In this document: positions 33,501 to 46,077 of the stretch, piece by piece
Numbering within the stretch: the first letter of the stretch is position 1
How the letters are laid out: the number at the start of each line of letters is the position of its first letter
Source: Sistotremastrum niveocremeum HHB9708
Taxonomy: Eukaryota > Basidiomycota > Agaricomycetes > Sistotremastrales > Sistotremastraceae
Length of the DNA stretch: 64,000 nucleotides
Reading direction: 5' to 3'
Assembly (NCBI GenBank): GCA_001630475.1
Contig: KV419414.1
Coordinates: 121,707 to 185,706 of the forward strand
Program-made: the position numbers and the translations under genes
Notes under the pieces: model-generated
Told to the model about the DNA's origin: nothing
The model's database searches: none
Seen by the model: the letters and a program-made list of their open reading frames with translations, nothing else

Positions 33501-36500
33501 ATTGCGATACATAGCTGCGTTATCCGGTATAGCTTCGTATGTGGATATCAAAGCGAAAACGGATACCTATGTGGGCTTTTTGCCTTCGCATGCTATGGAC
33601 AAGCTTTTAGAGAAAAATCCTATCGTATTGCTGACGCTTGCAAAGAGGCTTATCTCACTCCTTTCTCCACTGGGTAAGTTCCACCCTTCATCCTCCTCCT
33701 TCTGCGCTGTCCCTTGGTTACACACCGCCTTATTCGTCGAAAACTGACTTGCCGAATTGACAGTCCTGCACATCGACTCCGCGCTGGATTGGGTTCACGT
33801 ATCCGCCGGTCAAGTCCTCTGGCGACCGGGCGACATCTCCGACTCTCTTTACATCGTTATCAACGGTCGTTTACGTGCTCTATCAGACGACGAAGATGGA
33901 AATCGACTTTCAATTGCCGGCGAATACGGACAGGGTGACACAGTAGGCGAATTAGATGCGATCAGTCAGGTTCGGAGAGGGACGACGATGCATGCTATAA
34001 GGGATACGGAGCTCGCGAGAGTTCCGTTGACGTTGTTTAATGCTATATCGAAGGGATCGCAAGCTACTTTACAGTGCGTGAATCCTTATTTCGGCGATAT
34101 TTCGACATAGGAGATTGACGCGATTGTTGTTCTAGGCTCCTTAAACGCGTAGCGATGCGCGTTCGGACTGAAGTCAAGATCCCAGCACCTTCCGCCGGCC
34201 CCGATCTCGGCCGCAACAACTTCAATCTCAAAACCGTGACTATCCTCCCCGTATCGACCCATGTCCCAATATCAGCCTTCGCGAAGAAGCTGCATCTCGC
34301 ACTCGAGAATATGGGCGCGGCCACTTCGTATCTATCCCAAGCGTCCGTGATGAATCATGTCGGACGACATTCTTTCACGCGTATGGGACAGTTAAAGGTT
34401 GCAGGATGGCTTGCGGATCAGGAGCAGAGATATCGGATTGTGCTCTATGTTGTTGATTCGCCTGTGGGGAGTCAATGGGCTCAAACGTCTATTAGACAGG
34501 TACGTAGTAATTGCCGTTAATCATCTTGGCAGCACATGACTGCGTATACAGGCTGATTACGTGATGGTCGTTGGGATGGGCGATGATCCGAGTATTGGAG
34601 AGTATGAGAGATTGCTTCTGTCCGCTAAGACGACGGCGAGGAAGGAGCTCGTGTTACTTCATCCTGATCGTTCCGTTGTGCCGGGTAGCACTCGTGAATG
34701 GCTCAAGGTACGTTCACCCTTCGTCATCCTCCATCCCTTCTAATATTCGTCTCAAAGAACCGACCATGGATCCACGCCCACTTCCACGTCGAACTCCCCG
34801 GCGTCCTCCTCTCCACCTCCACCTCCACCACAAACACCTCCACCACATCCCCACCCTCCCCTCCCCCCCTCGCAGCCCTCAAAAACCTAAAAAACCTAAA
34901 AGACCGCGTCCAACACGAAATCAAAAAATACCGCGGTCAAAGTCCAGGCCAACAACCCCGTCGATCGAGTCATTCGGATGATTTCGCGAGATTGGCGAGG
35001 AGGCTTTGTGGGAGGAGTGTGGGGGTTGTTCTTGGGGGTGGTGGGGCGAGGGGGATTAGTCATTTGGGGGTGTTGAGGGCGCTTGAGGAGTATGGGATTC
35101 CGGTTGATCATATTGCTGGTATGTTCTCCTTTTCTTCTTTCTTTCTTTCTTCGCTGTCTCTCCGTCGTATTCGGGGCTTCCTTTTGAATGCTAGCGTTGC
35201 TTATGCTTCGCGGTTTCACTTCGTCTTCGTCTTCGTCCGAATAGGCGCTGATTTGTCGATGATATAGGAACGAGTATCGGAGCCTTCATCGGCGGATTAT
35301 ACGCCCGTGAAGGAGATATTATATCCTCGTCCGGACGGGCGAAACATTTCGCAGGACGTGAGTCTTTCGTCGTCTTCATCAACAATTTACTAAATATTCA
35401 TGGGGAATAGGGATGTCGAGCGCTTGGCGTATATTGGCGGATGTGACTTATCCGATTGTTGCATATACAACTGTACGTCCTTCCTCCCCCTCCTCCATCC
35501 CCGATCCTGTCTCCACATTCGCCTCCCTCTTCGCCTCCTTCTCTTCATTATTCCCCATTATTTACGCCTCAATTTCAGGGCCACGAATTCAATCGCGCGA
35601 TCTACAAAGTACGTTTCCCGTTTCCTCCCTATGTCTCTTGGCCAATGCTTATGTGCACGTGCAGTCTTTCTACGATCTTCATATTGAGGATATGTGGCTT
35701 CCTTATTTCTGCAATACGACGAATATATTGAAAAGTCGGATGGAGGTACATGAGACGGGGTATGCGTGGCGGTATATACGTACGTTCCCCTCCTTCTACT
35801 CTTTCCTCCTCCCCTTATCAATCATCTGAGGAATTGAATAGGCGCGTCAATGACTCTTGCTGGGCTTCTTCCACCGCTGAGCGATAATGGACAACTTTTG
35901 GTAGATGGGGGATATAGTCAGTATTTCTTTCGATCGGAATGATGAGATGGAGCTGATGGTTATTTTGGTTATAAAGTTGATAATCTGCCGGTGGGGACTA
36001 TGTTGAGTATGGGCGCTGCCGCCGTATTCGCCGTTGATGTTGGATCTGTACGTCATCTTCCCTTGTCACTCCCTCCTCCCCTCCTCCTCCCGCTGCTCTT
36101 CCTTCCCCGCTGCTCTCGCTCCGATGCTCTTCCTTCCTCCCCTCCGCTCACTTCGATGCCCACTAATCACTCCGTTCCCTCCGATGCTCACTCACTCCGT
36201 TCGTTCGCAGATCGAAGATAACTCACCCCGTCATTTCGGCGATTCAGTCTCCGGATGGTGGTTACTCCTTAATCGATGGAATCCATTTAGCAGTACGAGG
36301 AATATTCCTGCTGTTACTGAGATTCAATCTCGGCTCGCATAGTACGTCCTCCTCCTTCCATTAATCATGTGAAACTAAGGCCGTGTAGTGTGTCGAGTGT
36401 GAAGACGCTGGAGGAGGCGAAGATGATGGGTGGATGTTTGTACATGCGTATGCCAGTCGAAGACGTAAGTCTCTTCAATATTCACACAAATACTCCGCAA

Positions 36501-36763
36501 GACTCATCCACTCATTACAGTACGGAACCCTCCAATTCAGCAAATTCACAGAAATCCAAAAGAAGGGGTACGAAGCTTCTCTCAAGATGCTCGAAGAATG
36601 GGATGAGGAGGGGAGGTTGCCTAGTATTAATGTTCCGGAGGGTGAGGAGGGTTTGTTAGGTGGAGGCGGGGCTGGAGGTGGTGGTGGTGGAGGGAGTGGA
36701 GGAATTCTGTGTGATTATGTTCCGTTTAATATTATTGGGAATATATTGCTTGGTGGAGAGTAG
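30522..36763 (+). CDS. NTE1: lysophospholipase NTE1 (neuropathy target esterase homologue)
   Basis: About 20 exons and roughly 1,640 aa. The N-terminus has two or three membrane spans ([33 protein letters not shown]), as in fungal Nte1, an ER membrane protein. Cyclic-nucleotide-binding-like domains follow ([10 protein letters not shown] near 31.2 kb, [11 protein letters not shown] near 33.1 kb, [20 protein letters not shown] near 33.8 kb), separated by very acidic and Ser-rich linkers. The patatin domain has the oxyanion loop [12 protein letters not shown] at 35.0 kb, the nucleophile motif GTSIG at 35.27 kb and the Asp of the dyad in DGGY at 35.91 kb. It deacylates phosphatidylcholine and lysophosphatidylcholine to glycerophosphocholine. 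One exon ([10 protein letters not shown], about 35579-35608) is only 30 nt. Start ATG 30522 is the first in frame before the membrane segment. Confidence 0.93.
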
Positions 36764-36878
36764 AAGGAGAGGGAGGCTGAGTCAACTTGAATAGATGGAT
36801 TTGATAAGCGCTAAGCGCCGAACGCGTGTAGATCCCAGTCGAGTCGAGTCGAGTCATTCAGCTCTCGGTCAGGTGACG

Positions 36879-38620
36879 ATGACAGCGTCCGAGTCGACTC
36901 CCACTCCAAGCAAGACTCCAACGGGATCAAATCCCTCCGCCTCCTCCGCCCCCTCCGCCGAATCAGACTCCAAACTCCCCTCCGTCGACCCGTACCCCAA
37001 CACCCTATTCGACATCCTCATCTCACCCCCTCTCGAGAAACTAGGTCTTTACAATCCACCCGATCCTACATATGGTCGATATCTACTTCCGAACTCTGGA
37101 GATGAGAAGGAGTTGGAGGAGGGGAGTGTGAGGATGGGTATGAGGAGGGTATTTCTGCGAGACGGGAAAGCTATCTTCTCCAGTTCCGGTCCTATTATTA
37201 ATGATCAACCCGGTGCAAAGGGAGGAAATGGGAAGGGGGAGGATAAGGATGGTAATGGAGGAGGGGTGAGAGGCGAGGATGTGAAATTGGATGAGAGTGA
37301 GTTGAAGAATTTGGGAGAAGGAGGGAGGAGTAGAGAATGGGTGTTTTATAAGATGTGGCAGAGGGGCGTATGGAATCGGTGTGATGTCGTTTGTATACAC
37401 GGTACGTTCTTCATTATATTGATGTTATATTGATGTTGATACTAGTACTGTGGTTGATGTTGTGAATGTGAAGGGATGAATGATTATGGTGGGAAGTGGG
37501 TTTTACATCTTAATAGGATGTTAGATGCAGGGTATCGAATTATAGCACCCGATCTTCCATCTGTACGTTCTCTTCTCCTCCTCTCCTCCCGGGCCCGTTC
37601 CATACACCAATGGCTGATGAAAAGTCCAGCACGGCCGCTCGACAGGATTACACGTTCATCTCACCAGCGCCGATCAACTATCAGACGCTGTACATGCTGT
37701 ATTACTCGATCTTGCGGGGGGAAGTTCGAAGCCTGACAAGGTCTTTTTGGTGGGGAGCAGTTTGGGAGCGTTTACCGCGTACGTCCTCCCCCTTTCTCCA
37801 AAGCCTTGTACTGACGACGCGTAGATTGTCGTACTGCCTGTGAGTTACTTGATGGAGGCTATGGCGAGTGCTCATGGATGTGTAGGAGATATCCAATCCA
37901 TCCCTCGATCCCTCTCTCAGGCGTATACGCAATAGCTCCCCTAATCGGAGGTACGTCGACGTCGAGCGCAGCGAGACTCTCCCTCCCCCCTTCCTCTCCT
38001 CCATCCTCTAATCATACTGACTAGCTTTCGTCTAGTGGCTCCCGAATCTCTCCCGAACATATTCACGAGATCGGCCGCGCGGATCCTCCAATTCTTCGTC
38101 GGTCGTCTTCCGTTATCACCTGCGATACGGGGGAACGTGAGTGATGATCCGAGAGTCGAAGAGGATTTCTTCTGTACGTCCCTTCTCTCTCGTCCTCCCT
38201 CGGTCCTCCCTCCCTCCTCTCGTCCTCTCTTCCCTCCTTTCCCCTTAGGCTCGCGATGACACTAGTACTGATACTGATATTGATACTATCCCAGCCGATC
38301 CGCGAACATACCACGGCAACCTCCGCATCTCCACAGGCCTCTCCCTCCTAACAGGCCTAACCCACCTCTCCACATCCGCCCCCTCATTCCGCACACCCCT
38401 CCGCCTCCTCCACGGTTCCCGAGACCGCGTCACATCACCCTCATCCTCTCAAAAGTTCATCAAAGAATGCGGTACGGAGGGGGAAGAGAAGAGTATAGGT
38501 GTATGGGAGGGTTATGAGCATGTTATGATGCGTGTTGGGAGGGTGGAGGGGGAGGGGGATGATCGAGGACGGGAGAGGGTTTTGGAGGATATGGTGGGGT
38601 GGTTAGAGGGGCGGAAGTAG
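36879..38620 (+). CDS. monoacylglycerol-lipase-like alpha/beta hydrolase
   Basis: About seven exons. Start chosen at 36879; an ATG at 36795 would add 28 residues of low-complexity sequence. Motifs in order: VVCIHG (oxyanion HG), GYRIIAPDLPS and HGRSTGLHVHL, the nucleophile elbow VGSSLGAF (GxSxG), then ADPRTYHGNLRISTGLSLL, the acid-residue block LLHGSRDRVTSPSSSQKF and the catalytic His in YEHVMM. This is the serine-hydrolase (hydrolase_4) arrangement of fungal monoacylglycerol lipases related to yeast Yju3. A Gly/Lys-rich insertion near 37210-37270 is unusual and probably a surface loop. It lies 115 bp after NTE1 on the same strand. A joint role in glycerolipid turnover is inferred from position only. 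Confidence 0.85.
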
Positions 38621-41600
38621 ACGTTTTTTTATTTGAGGGATGATTGGGCATAGAAGGTCGTGGTTTCTTTGGGCTTTCGGTCAGATTTTCGGTTCTGTTG
38701 GAGGGATAGGATATGTGCTTTTTTATTTGTTTTTTTCGTCTGCTGGTGTTCGCTTCGCTTCTTTCAAGTCTTTGGTTTTTGTTAGATTAGCTTGTTGTAG
38801 ATATACGTCCCGCTTTAGATATCTCGTTGTTGTTAGTAATATTAATACACGTCTACGATTTTAGATATATTCTGTACCGTCAATCGAAAGTCAAAGAAGC
38901 GGATGACTCAGAAGCACTGCAAAGCGCCTCTCTGATCTGAGCCGATCTCCGACCCAAGGGCACGTTGCACGTTTATGCCTGCAACTAAGCCTTGAACCAA
39001 ACCAATCCTTGAGCCAATCATCCGACTCGCTCGCGCAACGCTCATGGAAGGTTGACGTATGCCAGTGCATGCTCCGAGTCTACTGCTTCCCGCTGCGCTG
39101 CGCGTCGACAATATCAATCCTGACATCTAGATATACGACTCTCAAACTACTGGTAGACTTTGGAACGCCTCCGATGTCGAGGTATCTCCCAAAAGGATCG
39201 AACTCAGTGGGGTCTTTTTTCCTGATTGATACATATGACGGCGAGTAACAGTCCGATAGGCGTCCTACATTTCGGGGTGACTACGCACACTTATCGCGCG
39301 GAGCGTCTGCTTTTCTTGAGCGCATCCGAGTCTGCATTTGCACCCACCTGGTGTACCATACATCCTAGAATCGCATAAGCAAGACCGCCGCTGACAATGA
39401 CACGTACCCAAGCTTGCAGTTAGGGCACCTGTGACATTTCTTCTTTATTTTTCCATAACCGATTTGCCTAACAGGGATCACGATCTGCCGTCGATTTCAC
39501 TCCATAAATCGTGCGCCGACATCATCGAGATGGTACAGACATTTTAGACAAAGATTCATCACTCGCCCCATCGCTCGCCTCTGTTAAGCGTTCGTAAGGG
39601 ACGGATGATTCTAAGTATTTGACAACCCTGTTGCCGGGGTTGTCGTGATAATCTGACATAAGCAATGTCCATAGCCGATGAGTCGGGATACTCCGTGGCC
39701 GTCTAAATATTCTTTGCCAAGTACTCGCAAAGTCTACCAACATCCTCTGACGTTCCCAACTTCCAGTGTTAAGTTGTTGCAGACCTTTGGCCGGGTCATG
39801 GATTCGTTTTCATTGGTTAGTCGCTCATTGACTCTCTCGTATATATACTATCATGTATTACCTGCTTAGGACACCGAATACTACCCCCCTTCTTGCGTGC
39901 TATTTTACTTCCGCGTGACTTATTTAAAAATCCTCTCTTTCTCTTGTCAACAAACTCCTTCACTCGGGCTTCACATCAAGCGATCTCTGCGGCGAACTTA
40001 ACATTCTTCTGGCCTACTCTATTCGAAATCTCTACAGAAGGTATAGAAGATGAAGCCCAGGTCTGCGAGCCACAAACTGACCGCTTGATATCGGATAATA
40101 CTATTTGGCAACCTGGTTTCCCGGGTTGTTTCAATTTTTCTTACAAATCATGATCCCGGGATAATGGTGTCGAACCCCGAAGCCAAATGTAAATTGTATT
40201 CAGTGAACTAGGACAGTGATGAACATGTGTGAGGCTCAGTGACTATTGATTTTGCAAAAAGATCTGGGACCCGGAATGGATGATTTGTAGAAAGATCGAC
40301 AGGCGAATGGTGATGATGGACGAGTATGAGATTTGGTGTGGTGAGCGGAAGATTTTTGTCGAGGATGGGCTGTGCACGCTTCAGAATTGGTAGGGTCTTT
40401 TGATGATTTGAGTGATGACGACGGCTTCGGTCCTGAAGAGGGGCAGTGAAGGGAGCAGAAGAAGCGTTCTCTTCACATCGCGTCGATGAGGATGCATTAA
40501 ATAGCGGAAACCTATTGCTAAAGACAACAAGTTGGAGGGTCCCGAATAAACAGAGGGGATCATCGGACGAAGTCGTTCTATCTGAAGTGAGGGTATCAAC
40601 GACCGACCGAAGTCGAGGATTAGAATGCGAGACGCGCATAAGTTGAGAAGAGATGAGTCGCATCATGGAGATGGGACAAGGACGTCGAAGGGGGAGCGGA
40701 GAGTCGAGACCAAGACACCAACGAGAGAACGGGAGAAGCTCGTCAGCGCTCTATGTTGAAGAACAAGTAAAAAAAACCGACATACACGTACTGGTATCCA
40801 ACGAGCTCCGTGAGCTATTCATTCATCCATGCCATCTTTCTCGTACAATAGATACAGCCAGACTCCTGATACCGATTCCTTTGTCTTGGGGGCGAGGCGA
40901 AAGGATCTTCAAGTTGCAGACTCCTCAGTACACGAACTACGGATGCCGAGACAACGACGCGAGTGAACCGCCTGTTGGATGCAGCCATACGCATGGATCA
41001 ACGTGGATAGACAAGAGTCGAAAGTGTCAGAGACGTTATGCAGATCCCATCGTAAACTCGAGATCTTGAGAGCCAGCGTCGAACAAGCCCTGGCGAGAAG
41101 AAGGTCATTCGGCGTTTGCCGGACTCAACGATCATGATCCTGCTTACTTCAGAAATCATAATTTAATCCTGGCAACCCCAAAAACCGGGTTGCCAAATAG
41201 TATTATCCCTTGATATCGGCGGATGAGAGTGCCAGTTTGGATCCAAAGGAGCGAATAGAGCCTCGGGTTGGATTATCAACTCGAGGTGCTAATAGGACCA
41301 GCTCTGCGTCTTCGGAATGAGATTGAATTCTTTCAACACGAGTGTGAAGTGATGGGCATACGAGGAGTCTCGACAAAACCCAATAATTCACATAACTCAC
41401 TCTGCTGGCAAGATTACAATAGCGAACTTCTCAGAACAAAAGTGGACTTGATAAAAGACACGAGCGACAGAACAGAAGCGATGGTGCTGAATTGATACGT
41501 CGCCAGATACGTCGCATAAGGACCAATACCAGTCAGGCCGCCTGATATTTCCGCGCAGTACCTCAAGGTTCGTGAGCCATCTATTCGTCTAGATCTATTT

Positions 41601-42309
41601 GCGTTATACTCTGTAGGAACGCTATAGGCAAGCATACTGGGCAGCAATCACTGCTGGAAGCATGAGGAGAAATTTTTATGGTGACGTAAGCCACCCCTCC
41701 GTCACTGAGCATCCTTCGCCATCCAACCCTGCATCAAGTTCCTTTCTAGCCGTGTTCACTACTAGTAGACCTTGCTTTTTCTCACCATCTTTGTTCAAGC
41801 TCTGGAGACCGAAGCTGCCGATGGATCAAGTGAAAAACTCTGACAGACTCCTATTGTGCCACGTCATCCGCATGCCATTGGTCCCGCCAGCTAAATTGTA
41901 CTGTACTCTGGCATGGCGTCCCATTCTCAATACCAGATTCTAGATCTTGCACTGTCAATAAAACCACTCCTTCATCCTCGAAGATCCTCAAGCTCTCGAT
42001 ATCAGTCGCGTGCAAACCGTATTCTACAGCTGGCAACGTCCAACAAGTACTTATGTAAAGCTCAAACCCATCGCACAGGTATGTCTATCAACTTTAATTG
42101 GCCATGACTAGAAGTCAATGACGCGGACTCACACTCTGTCGAAGATATCCTTCAACGTCTTGTATACCCTACTCTCCTCCGAGTTTTCTGATCGGGATCT
42201 CTCTTGCCACTCCCCAAAAGCCGCATCAAACGAACCCTCGACCTGCCTCAAGAGCTGAATATGCGTACTCTGACGTGGATCTGAACGAATGATCAGCCGA
42301 GCGAATGTC
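38621..42309. other. 3.7 kb gene-poor region
   Basis: No supported gene. Minus-strand frame 40208-40666 and plus-strand frame 40653-41069 are open but without motifs. Three related hairpin sequences at 39621, 40107 and 41171 are listed separately. Confidence 0.4.
40087..41217. repeat. possible inverted-repeat element with hairpin ends
   Basis: The left end has GATATCGGATAATACTATTT followed by GGCAACC. The right end carries the inverse of GATATCAAGGGATAATACTA followed by TTTGGCAACC. Each end folds as GGCAACC...GGTTG. A third related hairpin, GACAACCC...GGGGTTGTC, lies at 39621-39644. No transposase; target duplication not resolved. Confidence 0.35.
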
Positions 42310-43463
42310 TCATGCGACCGTGTCTTCGGAATCGGTGGCTTTCCTCTGGAGCAGCTGTTGGACAGCTCCAAGTTCGGGCTCGCCACAGTTTTCGATATCG
42401 CTGTCTTCATTACCCTTCTTGGTGGAATGAATACCGGTTGATCTGTTGGATCGGGATGTGACTCTCGTGAGATCCCGCATCCATAGCACGCATTTTCGTA
42501 CGAGCTGACTGAAAGGATTCTCAAACAGAGAACCCCCACGTCCATAGAAAATTGCATGCAAAGTCGTGAGCAAATGAAGTGCCGCTATGAGGCCTGCCAA
42601 AAACGAAGCGAACGATCCGCCGAATATCAATATCGGGGCTCTAAGATCGAACGAAGTGATGATGACCCAGTATTGGAGGAGGAACCCTGTGAGGAATAAA
42701 GCGATGGAGAGGGTTTGGCTCAGGGAGAGGAATGATATGAGTAAGGGTATGGTGCGGATTGCTGTGGCTCTCTGAGATTCGAGGAGGAGTGTTTGGGACA
42801 GGTTTGAGATATGGATGTTGGAACGGGAGGTAAGTGGTGAGATGCATTGAAGGGATAAGAGGCATAGCGCGAAGTTGAATATCTGAGCAATATGTGTGAG
42901 ACTATATTCGTCGTTCTTCATCAGCGATGACGGACGTACATCGATGCTCAGCGAGATAAAGTAGAATAAAGTGACAAGCTGATCGTTGTCAGGTGGAACG
43001 GGATTCCGAATGGGCCTTTGGTTCACCCCCTCGCCGGCGTTCCCGAGAGATGATACCGGTGGAATGAGGAGTGTGATGGGCGATGAATAAAACGCTAAGA
43101 ATATTGCGAACAGGAAATTGAATATCAGTGAGATATTGAGCCGTTCTTTCCATGGCTTCGCGAGAGATTTGATTTGGGATTCGGATTCTTTGAAGAGTGC
43201 ACCCCAGGTTTGTTCGTCTGTCAAGGATCTATGACCCCGAGCTCTTCCATCTGCAATGTTTTCAAAATCATACAATTAGTGTCAAGAATAATGAAATGAA
43301 ATTCCTCAGGCACCGACTTTTGCTTTCGTCAGCATCTTGCTAAGACTTGCTTGGTCGTCCGCTCATTCTGTATCGATATCAAGCTGATAACTTGATCGAA
43401 CTTGGAGATCAACACTTCGGCCAGGTCGGCAGTGGAAGGTTGCACGGACGTAGACATTGGCAT
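42310..43463 (-). CDS. DUF6535-type fungal membrane protein
   Basis: Main exons are roughly 43253-42940 and 42882-42310, with a 57-nt intron (donor GTACGT, acceptor GCTCAG). A probable first exon begins at ATG 43463 and encodes a helical segment (LISKFDQVISLISIQNERTT) typical of what precedes this domain; its exact junction is not resolved. The DUF6535-like core reads TWGALFKESESQIKSLAKPW, then a hydrophobic pair NISLIFNFLFAIFLAFYSSP. Further spans lie at IFNFALCLLSLQCISPL, LLISFLSLSQTLSIALFLTG and FGGSFASFLAGLIAALHLL. The C-terminus is hydrophilic. Members are abundant in Agaricomycetes; their function is unknown. About 350 aa. Confidence 0.62.
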
Positions 43464-44834
43464 CGTCGAATTCGTGAACCAAAACCGATGCCAGTCGTAG
43501 TAGACTAAGGATGATCAAATCGGTTCAGTTACGTGGTATGCCCGTACTCCTGCAGTGGCGGGTACCAGATCAAGCGACCATTGTTTCAGCGTTCAAATAC
43601 TGCGAGAGATAGGGCTGTGTTGGGCGATACTTCACGGACGAGAATATGAGGGTCAAACTTAATGGAGTAGAAATATTAGGTAAGAGGACGAGGGAGCGGG
43701 CCGTCCTCGATTTGACTTGAACTGCCATTACACTTTGGTATATTTATAACGCAGGATGCACCCTGAGGGTAACCTAACTTCACCCCTATCATTAGTAGTT
43801 CGTGAATAGCAGGATGATGCACGCATGTTAAAGTATACCTGTTGGAATGGACGAAAAATTGAGCAGAGATAGACCGTGGGAGTGTCATCCTTCTGATTCC
43901 AACGATTTTCCAATCGTAATCCATAATCGTGCAACGTCGCTGACAAATATGTAAGGTCGCCTCGAAGAATACGATGCCTAGGGATCATCGATAATCAGGA
44001 AGCGCTCAAGCAATCCGGAGTGCATAGCAAGCTAGAAGCCGCCCAGCGCCATAGTCGACTCGAAGTATCATCTCCAGAATTAATATTGTAACGAGGATCG
44101 GCTTTTACGGACCCAAAGGCGCTCGTTCATAGACGCCGAAAGACTCGAACGGATGCAGGGTAGAGACGAACGCGAATATCTCAACAGCCTTCGTTAAAAG
44201 CCGAATAAAGCCAAGCCCTCTGAACGGATTTATGAGTGCAACAACTATCGTTCAGTAACGGCCATGAGTTGACGAAGGCCTTGGCTAGACGCGACAACAC
44301 GCAAAAGTCAAAGTATCGAGGATAAGCAGAACAGAACAGGGTCGGAGTCGGTTCAGGCTGATCCTATTGAGAGCAAGCGACCAGGTTGAAGCACTATGCA
44401 GAGCGTTCACAATCACGTAGTCGACGAGAACTCAGCAAGGCCTTTCCATCCAAACGTAATTATCGAGTAATGTCTGAGAAATTGCCGGTCTCTTCTCTAA
44501 TCTTACAGGAAAGCTGACGAGAATGGGTTTTGCGATGAGCCCGCTATGAAACCTAGATCTGGTAGAGAAGATCCACGTCCACGGAGTACTATGAGCTCCA
44601 ACAACGTGGCAGGCTTGGGCTCCGGCCACAGCACTGGGGGGCAGCCAGTACGCGGGTGCGATAACGAGTCAAGAGGCTGGAACCGAGTAGAGGGCAGCAG
44701 GATAGATAGGTCGATGGCCGAGATATAACATCTGAGCGAGCTGCGAGTGACTGAGTGCGAGTTCCCGTTGCTCGTGTCGGTCGACTCGGAGATTGACTAG
44801 GACCCCTGATTATAGGGTACAATCATTCATCCGG

Positions 44835-45650
44835 TCTCGGATAAGCCGGAGGCGAAATTTTGAAAAATCTTGGATCATTTCTCGGATAAATGGGCCTGGA
44901 AGGGCAAAAATCTTGCAGCGAGTTCTCGGATAAGCGACCCGTTTGGGCGACCATCTTGGGGCGAACGTTCGGATAAATGAGCTTAGCTCCGTGGCTTCGG
45001 CTTAGGTGTGCTGATATTGGGGCGCCCGAGCGACTATCGGCTTATGATTTTGTCTCCGTCTCGGCGATCGGCACAGAGCTTTGATCAGTGCGCCATAAGA
45101 TGCAGAAATTAGTCCGATTTGTATTATATTGAGAGTAATCATAACCACCTTTGCGAAATCATTTTATTTTGCTGGCCATGTCTTCTGATAGCTGAGCTCC
45201 TTCAGAAAAAATTAGCTGCTATTTCTGCTATTTCTTGCTATTTTTCAGCTATTTAGCAGAAAAATAGCCAAAAAATAGGCTATTTATGCTATTTAGGCTA
45301 TAAAACCTGGCCTAATTTTTTCTGAAGTCACTCGTAACAACGACTAAGGATGTCCGTTGTGCATTGATTTATGTTACTCCAATGCCTTAGACGACTGCAC
45401 AATCCACTGCAACTTACTGATAAAGAGGGCAAAAATTCTTAAAGTCGCTCGACTCGCGAGGAATACAGGGAATCTGCTGTCGGTTTGGGCGGCGTGGGCC
45501 ATTCCAGGCCCGCGGAGGCGTTTTGGAATATTTTGGCGATTTTTGGGATTTTTTTCGATGTTTCATCCACGATTCGGATGAATTGACCCCAAATTTTCAT
45601 CTTGCAGGAGCATTTCGGATAAGCAGGGCAGCCGAGTATTCGGATAAGCC
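44835..45650. repeat. region with repeated TCGGATAA words
   Basis: TCGGATAAGC or TCGGATAAATG occurs six times, at about 44838, 44881, 44932, 44970, 45614 and 45638, all in the same orientation. Short motifs like this often mark the sub-terminal region of DNA transposons, but no ends could be assigned. One 128-bp element (45200-45327) lies within. Confidence 0.4.
45200..45327 (+). mobile_element. 128-bp inverted-repeat mini-element, copy 1
   Basis: Perfect 16-bp terminal inverted repeats CTTCAGAAAAAATTAG / CTAATTTTTTCTGAAG, with an AT-rich interior of GCTATTT units. Flanked by a 2-bp duplication TC. Identical over all 128 bp to copy 2 in the opposite orientation. Confidence 0.85.
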
Positions 45651-45654
45651 AGCC

Positions 45655-45775
45655 GGGATTTTAGTCTCGTTCCCGACGTTTCTAGTTGTTTGCGGTTATT
45701 TATTTTCTGACAGGACCGCATACTAGAACGTCTGGTCCAAAGGCGTGGGAACTGACATCATTGACCTCGGCCTCG
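45655..45775 (+). repeat. arm of an inverted duplication (partner 47170-47300)
   Basis: Shares TTAGTCTCGTTCCC, TTATTTATTTTCTG and GGCGTGGGAACTGACATCAT with the reverse complement of 47170-47300, roughly three quarters identical by eye. Confidence 0.55.
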
Positions 45776-45946
45776 CTTCCGGATTATGATTCGAGCTCAT
45801 CCGGACATTAAAGTGGTCAACCCCGTAGCCTCTAGTCATCGTTCCTTCTGCGTTGTCTTGATTTCATGCGCAAATACTGTACTTAAAGGTTGTTTAATGT
45901 TTCAGTGAGGTGTTTCTGTGATATCATATCCAATATCAAGCCACCA

Positions 45947-46074
45947 CTTCAGAAAAAATTAGGCCAGGTTTTATAGCCTAAATAGCATAAATAGCCTATT
46001 TTTTGGCTATTTTTCTGCTAAATAGCTGAAAAATAGCAAGAAATAGCAGAAATAGCAGCTAATTTTTTCTGAAG
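45947..46074 (-). mobile_element. 128-bp inverted-repeat mini-element, copy 2
   Basis: Exact reverse complement of 45200-45327. Flanked by CA on both sides. Inserted inside the left target duplication of the neighbouring hAT MITE. Confidence 0.85.
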
Positions 46075-46077
46075 CAA

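Noticed and set aside
39893-40153. Sixth member of the RAPSR family (RASHQAISAANLTFF)
   Set aside because: Only a loose resemblance to the signature, with wrong spacing and no upstream LQAFFQ exon.
40208-40666. 152-codon minus-strand frame as a gene
   Set aside because: No motif, low-complexity His/Ser content, and an equally open frame on the other strand next to it; not enough support.
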